NCBI GenBank assembly: GCA_905182985.1
Contig: CAJJDN010000020.1
Location: forward strand, 372,441 to 436,440
Source: Paramecium sonneborni
Taxonomy: Eukaryota > Ciliophora > Oligohymenophorea > Peniculida > Parameciidae
DNA length: 64,000 nucleotides
Direction: 5' to 3'
Below are positions 37,303 through 51,304 of the stretch, piece after piece. Position 1 is the first letter of the stretch. The number at the start of each line of letters is the position of its first letter. The notes beneath the pieces were generated by a model, which was not told the origin of the DNA, made no database searches, and saw nothing but the letters and a program-made list of their open reading frames with translations. Position numbers and translations under genes: made by a program.

Positions 37303-39642
37303 TCAAAAAATTCTTTTGATAATATTATCCAAATTGTATTCAGGATAGAAGTGCTCATAATTTTTGACTAAATCTATTTCAAAAATTGTCTCATAAGGGT
37401 CATATTTAGGTTCTAATCAAGATTAATATAAATAATTGATTACTTTGTGGTATAAATATATTTTATGGTTTGAATTTTTATTATTATTAGATACCAATTT
37501 TATTCATAATCTGATTGAGCATAGTTTTTATTTCACTAATATCATCTTGATGTTATTCTTATGTTTCTTCTTCTTCGAATTCTTCAAAAATATATTCAAG
37601 TGGAATTTATTATTTCATTGACATTCTTTTAAACCTTCTTTCTCTAAGATTATAATCATTGATTGAATTTTAAACCTTCTCAGAAATAGATACTGAATTG
37701 AATTAAAATCGTTTTTTTCTTTCAAATTCTTCTCTTTTTTGTTTATCATCTTTAATTTTGAATTTAGAAAAAAGTTGCTTAGGATAATAATGAGTAACAT
37801 CGCATTGATCAGCAAGATGATTATCAGATTAACAAGTGTAACATTTTAATTCTAATTTATTATAAAGTTCTGATTGATTAGTGAATTATTTGGAAATGAT
37901 ATAATGATAAATTTCAAAATCTTTGGGAAAGTTAGAAATTTCTTTTAAAAAATCGATTTTATCCAATTTATACATATTACAATATTATAAAGTTTTTGCT
38001 TTGAATGGATATCTTTAATCAGTAAAGAATGATAATTGTCCTATACATTGTCCAAATTTAATTACATCAATTCTAGTTTTAATATTATATGAGGCGTGAT
38101 CAGAATCCACATACTAATAATAAGATACTTAAGAAATACAATTAAAATTTCTCCATTTTAAAGAAACCATAATTAAGGATTGATGATATCAAATACTATA
38201 TTTTCTCCTGGTCCATAGCATTCTTCTTTCATATATTATACAAGGGAACGCATGAAAGTTTCAGAGAAATCAAAGTTCCAGAATATTTTGCATTTAACAA
38301 AATTGATATAGGTTTCATATTATAATTGTTATCTTAGTTCTGGAGCGAGTTTAGAGATTAATAATTATTCAATGGGTCTATTTCTATTTTTTTCATCCTA
38401 CCAAATGTATTAATAATAATCAATAATTCTGGCTTAAGTTGATAAAGATATGTTTTTAATTTTCATATAACGATTAATAACAGCTTCATAACTATTATAT
38501 CTAGTTTCTTATGAATTCATTTCTACAATAACATCTCTAATAGAAGCTACATTAAATGCAAATACCATTCCAGCAATAACTAATTATTAAATGAAGAATT
38601 ACTCATAGTAATTAATGTAATACCAATTTCATAATCATTCTTAGGTGTAATATCTCCATAACCTACAGTTGAAACAGTAGTAGTTGCCCAATAAAATGAA
38701 ACAACATATCTGGACCAATAATTTAAAGATTCAATTGTCTATTCATCTTCAACATAACCATTATATTCGATCCAAGTTGGAAGATTGCCATCATCTTTCT
38801 AAAATTACTTAAAGGAAACACCAAAGAAAAAACATGCCATCAAATGATTGACAAATAAAACTACTATTATCAATTTTAATACAGTATAGGCTGCCTTCCA
38901 ATCTATATAAAAATATTGTATTAATTACTGCTTCTTAATTATAAAGAATGATCAATCTTTTCACTAAATCTTATTACATAATAAGATCTTAAATAAAATA
39001 AAATACGTATATAGTCATTTTTTAAAAGTAGAGACAATATCAATGATATCACTCCAATTAAATCTAATTCGAATTCCTAATATCATTTATCAATTAATAC
39101 CCATATAACATATTTTTCTGCAATTACTTTACGATCTAAAATTACTTCTCCTCTCTTTTTAATACCTGTATTGAAACTTACCAACAAATCTATACCAAGC
39201 ATTATGATAGAGAAAATTAAATAAGATTTCACTCCTATTGTATCAATTGCATTCGTGCCTTTTCCTTCATCTGTAAAAGCTATCTAAATTATTAATATTC
39301 TAATACTTTAAAAGGGATATAGAATAAGTACGTAAAAATTATTATTACGACAATCAATTACCAAATCAATAAACACCCTGATTCTGGATGAAAAATAGGA
39401 ATTGCATCCAATATTCTGGAACAAAAGTTTCTTCTAGGTTCTGCTTTAAAAATTTAGATTTCTTTAGACTGAATTTTATAGGGATTTAAATTCTCAAATA
39501 AAGGATCAAAATCCTAACTAACATCAAATAATTAAATTTAAGCCATTGCTGGAATATCATACACTACTTATGATTTCCCTTATTAACTCGTTCTAATGGT
39601 AAACTCCATAGAAATATTGTCATCCAAAAGAGCTTTATTCAT
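37303..39642 (-). CDS. CNBD-type voltage-gated K+ channel with CCHC zinc knuckle (paralogue 1)
   Basis: 728 codons after six introns (for example 39284-39306 and 38580-38602); the frame closes exactly. Six-TM channel core, DLLVSFNTGI in S2-S3, selectivity filter TVSTVGYGDITP in the pore (about 38650), C-linker INRYMKIKNIS, then a cyclic-nucleotide-binding fold (WFLQNGEILIV ... FGQCIGQLSFF ... YPFKAKT). After the CNBD comes KCYTCQSDNHLADQC, a C-x2-C-x4-H-x4-C zinc knuckle. Ciliates have very large families of such channels (known). In tandem with a paralogue whose stop codon overlaps this ATG. A later in-frame ATG (39606) is an alternative start. Confidence 0.92.
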
Positions 39643-41993
39643 TTATCAAAAATTTTATTTATTATAGTAATCAAGTTGTACTTTGGATAGAAATATTCAT
39701 AATTTCTCACTTCATCTATGCAAAATGATTTCTCAAAAGGATCAAACTAAGGTCCTACACTATTTATTGAATAATTTACGTTATTATGTAAAAACTTTAA
39801 CTCTCTATTTCATATTCTCATCTTCTCCTAAATGTCTAAGAATTTTTCCTAACATCAATTTAATCTCTCCTACTTAATCTTAATATTATTTCTACTATTT
39901 TAAATCTTCTTCTTCTTCTTCAGATTCCTCAAAACTGCCATCTAAATTTTATTGTTTCTTTAATTAATACTACTTCATTCTAATCATTTAATCTTAAGCT
40001 GCATTATGTAATTAATGTTAAATAAGAATTGATTTATGATATTTACTTCTTTTTCTTTCAAATTGTTCTCTTTTTAGCTTATCATCTTTAATATTAATCC
40101 TAAAAATAAAATCTTTTTTATTAAAATGAGTCACATCACATGAATCTGCTTAATGCTACTCTGAAAAACAAGTTAAACATCTAAGATCCAATTTTCTATA
40201 AAATTCCTCTGGTTCACTGTATTTCTTTGATATAACCAAATGAAATAACTCAAAATCTTTCTAATATTGTCTAATCACCTCTACAAATCTTGATCTCAAT
40301 ATTCTATATATATTGCACCAAGATTATGTCTATGCTTTAAATGGATAACGTTCATTCATAAAAAAAGATTGTTGTCCTAAACAATTCCCTTAATTTACAT
40401 AATCTACTCTCGTCTTCACCATTATTTAATTATAACAGCAGTCCACATGCTAAATTTCATATAATTTATACTATTAGAATTTCTCCTTTTTATAAATACA
40501 TCAAATATTAATCTCCTTATGAATCTTCAAATTATATTTCTTCTTTTGTACCACATGTATGTTCTTCCATATATTATGTTAATTAGTAAAGAAAGTCATT
40601 ACTAAAATACATCATGTAAAATATTCTACAATTTACAAACTATATATAAGTTTCATATTATAATTGCAATTTTAAATCAGGTGCTAATTTTTATATTAAC
40701 ATATCTTCTATTTCTCGATTACGATTTTTTTCTTGTTTCCAAATATACTAAAAATAATCATTGACTTTTTCTTAAGTTTTAATAGATATTCTTTTCTTTT
40801 TCATATAATGATTAAGAATTGCTTCGAAATTATGTTCCATAATTTCTGCCTAATTTAAATTTAATAAGGTTTCCCTAATTGATGAAATATTAAATGCAAA
40901 TACCATTCCAGCAATAACTTAAATATTTACTAGAATATATACTCATTGTCAATAATGTCCATGCAATTTCTTAATTATTCTTTGGGGTTATATCTCCATA
41001 ACCATTTGTTGATACTGTAGTAATAGCCCAGTAATATGCTATCAAGTATCTGTCAAATATTGAGAATTAAAAGATTTCTTGATCATTTATCACAAAATTA
41101 TTATAAATTATCCATGTATTAATGAAAATGGTTTCACTGTTTTCATCTATTAAGAATTCAGCATATGAAATTCCATAAAAAATACAAGCCATTATATGAG
41201 CTACAAAGAGCATTACAATTATTAGTTTTATTAGGATATAGATACTTTTTATTGCTAATTTAATATCCTATAATATTATTACTTTTTTTAAGCAGTAATT
41301 TATTATCTATTTTGTTATCAAATCTTATGACATAATAAATTCTCAAATAAAATAATAATCTAAAGATATCATTTTTCAAAATGTATGAGATAATCAAACT
41401 CAACACACCAATTAGATCTAATTCAAATTCCTATATTAAATATTATAATCATACAATAATTATATAATTTTTGAATATTTTATTTCTATCTAAAATTACT
41501 TATCCATTTTCTGTATATCCAGTATTAAATGATACCAAAAGATCAAATAATAATATAAATATGGTTAATAAAAGAAACGTATTAATTGCTACATCATTAT
41601 CAGGTCTACGATTACTTATTTCATCATAAAATGCTAACTGAATAAAACTTCTAAAATTACTTTTAATGGAATGTAAAAAAAATAAAAAAATATGATGACG
41701 ACAATGAAAAATTACCAAGCCATCAAACCTTTTGAAGTTGGATGAAAAACTGGAATCTGATTTAAGAATTTCTGAAATAAACTTATTGCCTTTTTATCTT
41801 GATATGCAATGATTTCAGGAGAAAGTTTAGATTCTGATAAATTTTCAATCTAATTGAAATCTGAACTACTGTCATATAATTAAGCTATAGCTTCCTCTGG
41901 TATTGATTAGAATCTAAATTAAGAATTATTATTGACACTGAATTCTATGTAATTGCCATCTGCAAAAAGATGACCATTCTACTTATATTTCAT
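39639..41993 (-). CDS. CNBD-type voltage-gated K+ channel with CCHC zinc knuckle (paralogue 2)
   Basis: 735 codons after six introns (23, 24, 28, 25, 22, 25 nt); the frame closes exactly. Same plan as its neighbour: IPVFHPTSKGLMAWQFF entering S1, DLLVSFNTGY, filter TVSTNGYGDITP, C-linker LNHYMKKKRIS, a CNBD with YLMYLQKGEILI and YPFKAQT, then RCLTCFSEQHQADSC as zinc knuckle. The intron after the pore sits at the same codon as in paralogue 1 but ends AAG (40918-40942) where paralogue 1 ends TAG. The stop TGA at 39639-39641 overlaps the neighbour's ATG in an ATGA. Local tandem duplication followed by divergence is the simplest history. Confidence 0.92.
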
Positions 41994-42014
41994 CTAACTA
42001 ATTATATATATAAT

Positions 42015-42310
42015 TCATAAAATAAATTAGTATATTTTCAGATCATTCATTTCCTTTTATTGCATTAGACCACGAAATATGATTAATTCATAATAAAATA
42101 TACTTCTCAATGTTGGTTTCCAAAATTCATATCTTATTCCATATTTGTATACATTCTTATTAAACTGTTTCCTTTAGGTTAGTTACACTTTAATAATATA
42201 TCCATCTTTTAAATTAGCCTATCGATTGTCTAGTTGTGAAACAATTTCTTCTGTAAAATATTTTAATAATGTTTTAGGTTTTTTTATTCATAATCATTTT
42301 CTATTTCCAT
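42015..42310 (-). CDS. Possible small gene, frame break at an A-run
   Basis: A protein-like frame runs to TGA at 42015-42017 and includes FTEEIVSQLDNRQANLKDGY and NVYKYGIRYEFWKPTLRS. An ATG at 42310 (MEIENDYEQK) leads into it only if one base is added in the A7 run near 42285. This suggests a sequencing or assembly homopolymer error, or an unfound 5' exon. Tctex-like light chains were considered but the match is weak. Confidence 0.45.
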
Positions 42311-42318
42311 TATTTACA

Positions 42319-43537
42319 TACATCTCTTGGTTGTTCTTATTATCTTTAGAAGTTTAAGAACAGGAAATAATTATCTATAATATATTTAGATTATTTAAAT
42401 TAAAGATAAATCTTTAAATTATATTATAGATTTTATATGATGATAAGAATAAAAATTAATAAAAATAATCTTTATAATTAAGAATGGTTGTTGTAAGAAA
42501 ATTAATTTTATTTTTAGAAAAGGTTTAATTTATTATTAATATGCATAATCAAAAGATTGTAACTAATAATGATGAATCAAATTGTGAAGAGAGACAATTA
42601 GTAGATCAGTCTAAGAATATTGAATAACAATAAGAGATTCCTCGTATTAATGATTCAATATTGGATGCTATAAATTTAAATGAATATGATTATTACAATT
42701 ATCCACCAAAATTGGAATAAGCAGAAATACACAGATAAGCTTATTATCTTTGTCCTGATTAATATGTACTTGATCATTATACAAAAGAGTATTGTGAATG
42801 TTGCAAGTAACAGATAGTATATTAAACAATAGTAAAAAATACCATCGATCATCTTTCAATTGGTTATTTGGAGATTTGTATGAAGCAACTGTTGATGAAT
42901 ATGGTTTAGCAGCTCCTCTATATTTTACAATAATCAAATTCTAATTAATTGTGTTTATAATAGTCTTTTGCATCTATGGAATATTTTTCATAACAGAAGT
43001 ACATCGAATCTGTAATTCTACTCCTTTATTAAATTGTGATGTTGATAACAATGATTTGTGTAGAACTTGTGAATTTTAGTATTCCTATGGCTTTATTGAT
43101 ATTGTTACAGTTCAAAAATACTTACATTAAGAAAAAGGTTCAAATTACTAATGGTTTTAAGTCTCAGCTTTTTTGATATTTCTAATCAATCTACATTTAC
43201 CATTCTTTTATGATTTACTTATAACTTATATGTAAGTATATCAAATATATATAACTTAGATAATTTAAGTATTGGAATAGGGATCCTTATAATATATAAA
43301 ATGAAACAATCACTTCAATATATATTAGAGGAATGAATTCTAAACTAACTCAACAAGAGATTTTGAATCTTATAAAGGAGAGCATGAAAAGAAACAATAA
43401 TTAAATTATTTCATCTTAACATTAGTATTTATTAATGTTGATATCAATAGATTATTAGATAATGTAAAAATTGAAGAAATTGTTTATATTCACAATACTC
43501 ATCAAATTAAAGAGTTATAATAAAAAAGATAAAATTT
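42319..43537 (+). repeat. False duplication D, left copy (pairs with 43539-44757)
   Basis: 1,219 bp that runs exactly to the N at 43538 and recurs after it (offset 1220). It holds the 5' part of the OSCA-like channel gene (42541-43537, truncated). Confidence 0.93.
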
Positions 43538-44757
43538 NTACATCTCTTGGTTGTTCTTATTATCTTTAGAAGTTTAAGAACAGGAAATAATTATCTATAA
43601 TATATTTAGATTATTTAAATTAAAGATAAATCTTTAAATTATATTATAGATTTTATATGATGATAAGAATAAAAATTAATAAAAATAATCTTTATAATTA
43701 AGAATGGTTGTTGTAAGAAAATTAATTTTATTTTTAGAAAAGGTTTAATTTATTATTAATATGCATAATCAAAAGATTGTAACTAATAATGATGAATCAA
43801 ATTGTGAAGAGAGACAATTAGTAGATCAGTCTAAGAATATTGAATAACAATAAGAGATTCCTCGTATTAATGATTCAATATTGGATGCTATAAATTTAAA
43901 TGAATATGATTATTACAATTATCCACCAAAATTGGAATAAGCAGAAATACACAGATAAGCTTATTATCTTTGTCCTGATTAATATGTACTTGATCATTAT
44001 ACAAAAGAGTATTGTGAATGTTGCAAGTAACAGATAGTATATTAAACAATAGTAAAAAATACCATCGATCATCTTTCAATTGGTTATTTGGAGATTTGTA
44101 TGAAGCAACTGTTGATGAATATGGTTTAGCAGCTCCTCTATATTTTACAATAATCAAATTCTAATTAATTGTGTTTATAATAGTCTTTTGCATCTATGGA
44201 ATATTTTTCATAACAGAAGTACATCGAATCTGTAATTCTACTCCTTTATTAAATTGTGATGTTGATAACAATGATTTGTGTAGAACTTGTGAATTTTAGT
44301 ATTCCTATGGCTTTATTGATATTGTTACAGTTCAAAAATACTTACATTAAGAAAAAGGTTCAAATTACTAATGGTTTTAAGTCTCAGCTTTTTTGATATT
44401 TCTAATCAATCTACATTTACCATTCTTTTATGATTTACTTATAACTTATATGTAAGTATATCAAATATATATAACTTAGATAATTTAAGTATTGGAATAG
44501 GGATCCTTATAATATATAAAATGAAACAATCACTTCAATATATATTAGAGGAATGAATTCTAAACTAACTCAACAAGAGATTTTGAATCTTATAAAGGAG
44601 AGCATGAAAAGAAACAATAATTAAATTATTTCATCTTAACATTAGTATTTATTAATGTTGATATCAATAGATTATTAGATAATGTAAAAATTGAAGAAAT
44701 TGTTTATATTCACAATACTCATCAAATTAAAGAGTTATAATAAAAAAGATAAAATTT
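43538..44757 (+). repeat. False duplication D, N join and right copy
   Basis: Starts at the base following the N. The right contig continues through the complete OSCA-like gene to 46278. Confidence 0.93.
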
Positions 44758-46278
44758 CCTATTAGATTTAGTGATTGCAGCATAATAAATCAAAGAATTA
44801 GAAATGCAAAAAGAAATTACTACTTATAAAGATAATGAAGTCAAACTTTACAAAACTTATACTAAAGAATTTTTATCCTAAAAAATAAGTGATTTAATCA
44901 AATCACTATCAGATGTTAATGATGATATTCATAAATAAGTTATCGGATTATAAATCAATAATATACCTATTAATAATTAAGATATATGCAAACTCAAATT
45001 AGAACCCTTAGAATTTAGTCACAAAGCTATTATTAGATTTAATGACCCATATATAAGTTAGTTAATTTTATAGAATTTTAACATTCCCTGGTATAATAGA
45101 TTAAGAATTAAATTAAATTTGATTCCAAATCCTAAAATAATTGATAAATTAATAGTCAAAAAATCTTTTCGAATTAATGGTATGTTTTGGGAAAACATTG
45201 GTTTTAGATCTTCAGAAAGAATAGCTGCAAAAGTAAAAAGTGCTATCACTATGTTGATTGCATGTGCTGCATTAATGACTGCTTATGAATTTATATATTT
45301 ATACAAGAATGATCCAGAATATAAGATTGAAAAGAATGATGGAAGATTATCTATTGCTTAAAAAGTATTAACAAATATTTTTACAGTTGCAGTTCCAATA
45401 ATTACAACAGTTGCTATTTTAGTAGTAATAATAAATTTGAAAGAATCAAGAAAGAATACATTTGCTCATTTAGAAAGAAGCTTCATGCATGTTTTAATAG
45501 TAGTTAATTATTTTCTTGTGACATTTTTGCCTTATATTTTTACATTTGAACTTTGGAGTGGTAAAAGTATATCAGCTTCTGTTTATGATTTAGTTACATT
45601 AACTTAAAATAAGATTATAACCAAACATATATTTCATACAGTTCATATTCGTTATATGGGATTTGTTTTTTTAAGAAGAAGAATTTAAAAAAATTACAAA
45701 TAGTTTTTTTAAGGATAATTAAATAATTTAATGACCCCTCCAACATTTCCCTAAAGAAGTAGGGTTTGTAATGCAATGTACAGTTTGACTGTTGGTTTAT
45801 GTTTAGTTTATGTATGTCCAGTTATAACTATCATAACTTTTATATTTAACTGTTACATTTATCTATTTGATAGATATAGTATCACTCATCTCTATTCAAT
45901 TGATAAAAAATTTACTATTTCACTTATGCGACATTAATTAAAAATATATTCTCTTTCATTTTTTCCTATTAAAATTTACCTGTTTATTAAATTATTCTGG
46001 GAATATGGATGGTTAATTTATGCTGGTGTACCTACTTGTTGTGTATTTACTATTATCTCGATTCTATTTCGTGAAAGAATTGTTTAATTTTTATTGACTA
46101 AGGTTTTCAGAGTTTCCAGAAAAGAAGATTCCAAATATGTACCAGAAACATATGCATAAAATTATTATTAATATATAAAAAGTAATCTTGTTATATTTTA
46201 TTTTTAGAATTAAATATTGATGAATAAAACAATATTACAAGAAAAATACTTCACTCTTAAGGTGGTGAGATTATTTGA
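43761..46278 (+). CDS. OSCA/TMEM63-like (DUF221) mechanosensitive cation channel
   Basis: 803 codons after four introns (26, 28, 26, 26 nt); the frame closes exactly. The N-terminal cytosolic region has YCECCNKKYHRSSFNWLFGD then YGLAAPLYFTIIKFQLIVF (first TM segments). The cytosolic loop includes FKYWNRDPYNIQNETIT and IYIRGMNSKLTQQEI (RNA-recognition-like fold of OSCAs), IVYIHNTHQIKEL, and FWENIGFRSSERIAAKVKSA, matching the OSCA WENL-type signature. At least seven hydrophobic segments follow, including NAMYSLTVGLCLVYVCPVIT. Family members are osmo- or mechanically gated Ca2+-permeable channels; that function is inferred. A truncated duplicate lies at 42541-43537. Confidence 0.83.
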
Positions 46279-46426
46279 TATATAAAAATTAGATTAATAT
46301 ATTTAATCAAGATTTATCTATATTTTGTATTAATCTTAAGATTCACCATGAATATTTAAAAAAATATAAAATAGATTGCATATTTTTATTAATAAAATTT
46401 GCAATTATAAAATAATTAACGATTCA

Positions 46427-48328
46427 ATGAAACAATTACCAAAAGGTGATTTACCTATAAATCCACTAACAGATTAATCTATTGAAGAATATAAATATCC
46501 TCTTTAAACTAATCAAAATTTAATGGAAACTGTTCAATCTCATTCATCATTTAAACCTTAACTTTAAAAACATTAAGATTTGTATGAAGAATTGATTCGA
46601 AAAGCAGAAACAGGCAAACCAGAATAAAAACAATTAAAATGGAGAACTAATATTCATTTAAGATTAAATGAAGAATATAATGAACTTTAATAAAAAAAAG
46701 AATAATTAAAAGTGAATTATTAATAGTTAGAATTATAATAATGCCCATTCTAACCATCAATAAGTAATAAAAGTAAATAAATTGGATCTTATTTTGGTTC
46801 TTCTCCTCGTTATTTGTCACCAAAATCTTTTTAAACTTAGACATTCTTAACTTAAAATAAAGAAATAAAACAATCATGTAGAAAAAGTAATAAGGAGAAT
46901 AATCCATAAAATATATGGGATAGATTATCTAAATAGAAAGAAGTCCATTAAACTCCATAATCTTTTTAAATATAACCTTAATCTACAAGAACATCTTAAA
47001 GACATACTCCTGAAAGAATAGAAGCTGTTTGCAATCGCCTTTACGAAGAAGCTTTTTAACCTAAGAAATTTAAATTCAATAACTAAGAAATTCTAGCTGC
47101 ATCACCTAAAGTTACTAATTAAACTTAAAGATCTGAAAAACATTTAGTCAGACATTTTGTTAAATAATTTTATGAAAGTATTACAAATGCTAGAATTTGG
47201 ACTCTAGATCATTTAGATGAAAATTTAAATAAAATTGACTTTAAATTTGAAATCGAAAATGATTTGTGTTTATTGACTATTGATGAATTAGCTATAACTT
47301 TAGATAATCTTGGATTTGCTCCATGTTAAACTTATGATCATACTAAAGAAGATAATATTGTTTTCACTATTTTTAGAGTCTTAAAATGTCCGGATGAATT
47401 AGATCTCATTTTATCCAGAAATTTATTAACTTTTTTATTAGCTATGTAAGGATTTCATGTAGATTTCTAATTATTACCTAAATATAATAATAATTATAGT
47501 ATTTAATTTCCAAAATATTATAAAAATGATCTTGTTGAATTTGAAGATGGAAATGTGATAATTTAAAGCTAAGAAATAATATCCAAGTAATTTAATCAAT
47601 TATATGTAAATTATTTGGCTTATAAAAAATAAAACAAAAAATCCTAAATTTAAGATTAAAATTAATAATTTTTATTATTGAATAAATCTAATTCATAAAC
47701 TAATGAATTAGCTAATAAATATAGAGCAAGAGTATAATCATAAATAACAGAAACAAAACCAATAAATTTGATTGACTATGATCATTATTATTAAATGAAA
47801 AAAGTATAATTAAAATAGGAAATTGATACTAATATTAAACAATAATGTCCTTTTTCACCAAAAATTAATTCAACTCAAACTAGTCCTAGATATCATTTGA
47901 ATAAAAAGAAAGTACTCTCACCAAAATAAGAAGAAACTCCTACCTTTCAACCAAACTTAAATAAATCTTAATTATCTAATATGAATGATTAGATTCCATT
48001 ACCAGATCAAAGAGAGGCTATAAAAAGAATGGTTAAGGGGAGAATAGAGAAATAATTGAACTAGATTATTATATCGTAAGGAACTTGTTATTAAAAGAAA
48101 AGAAAAAACATTGAATAATAACTTTATCAAGAAGAAATTAGTAAATTAATTTAATAACCAATAATGTATATAAATGTTGCTTTAGAAAATAATACAACTA
48201 AAAAAATTGCTATTTATTAAGGAGATCAACCTAGGAAGTTAGCAGAGAAATTTGTCAAAGACAACAGATTAGATTCTAATTTAATAAATTAGTTAACTTC
48301 ACTCCTCCAAGAATAATTACATATTTGA
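46427..48328 (+). CDS. Uncharacterised 633-residue protein with CPF-x-P motifs and a beta-grasp-like tail
   Basis: One uninterrupted frame (no intron), MKQLPKGDLPINPLTD to TGA at 48326-48328. Polar, Gln/Lys/Ser-rich, with motifs CPFQPSIS, CPFSPKINS and EEAFQPKKFKF of the F-x-P type common in ciliate cytoskeletal proteins. A folded middle (about 230-360) has DLCLLTIDELAITLDNLGF and ILSRNLLTFLLAMQGFHVDF. The C-terminus (INVALENNTTKKIAIYQGD, PRKLAEKFVKDNRLD) resembles a small beta-grasp module seen at the end of several ciliate proteins. Function unknown. Confidence 0.8.
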
Positions 48329-48418
48329 TCATTTATTAGTTTTACATAATACCTTATTACTTTTGTAAATTATAGATTATGTAATTATTATATTCAATTT
48401 TTTGTATTTTAACAATAA

Positions 48419-50663
<2,245 letters not shown>

Positions 50664-50944
50664 TTTTTTTATGTTTATTAATTTAATTTAGAACTTTTTT
50701 ATTTCATAATTTTTATTATTATTTTAAGGTATTAATTAATTAGTTAATAATTCATATAATCAATATTACAAAAGGGAATAGTTCTCAGCTTGCAACTAAA
50801 ATATTTAAAATGATTGTTATCTATTGATCAAAAATATAGGAAAATAATTACTTTTTATTAATTTTGAGATTATAAAATTTGACTTTAAGAAATTACCTAG
50901 AAATTTAAATAACTAAATTAATATATTGAGTTTAAAAATAAAGG

Positions 50945-51217
50945 ATGAGCAAAAAGTTCAGGAAATAAATATTTTTTGGTTATTTGACCTATTTTTTAGA
51001 AAAACAAGTCCTTAATATTCTTCAAGAAATTCAAACAGGAGAATAATTAATTTATTAGAAATAGACAACTTCAATGATATTTACAGTAATAAAGGAAAAG
51101 GAATTACTAATTCTTTAGAAAATTATTTTGAGTAAACACTGTTTAGAATGGAAAAATATAATATAAATGTTTAATAACAATAACAACATAATTAAGCTTT
51201 AAGTAAGAAGTTGGTGA
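50945..51217 (+). CDS. Possible small ORF, 90 residues
   Basis: MSKKFRKQIFFGYLTYFLEK to TGA at 51215-51217. It is in the same frame as the downstream coiled-coil gene (ATG 51305), but two TGAs separate them and no short intron removes both. May be an upstream exon of that gene, a separate small gene, or noise. Confidence 0.3.
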
Positions 51218-51304
51218 TTTGTTTGATTATTATCTGTTATATTCTATTTTTAATTATAATTTGTTAGGATTATTAAAAAAAATTATCCTTAACATTTTAA
51301 TTAT

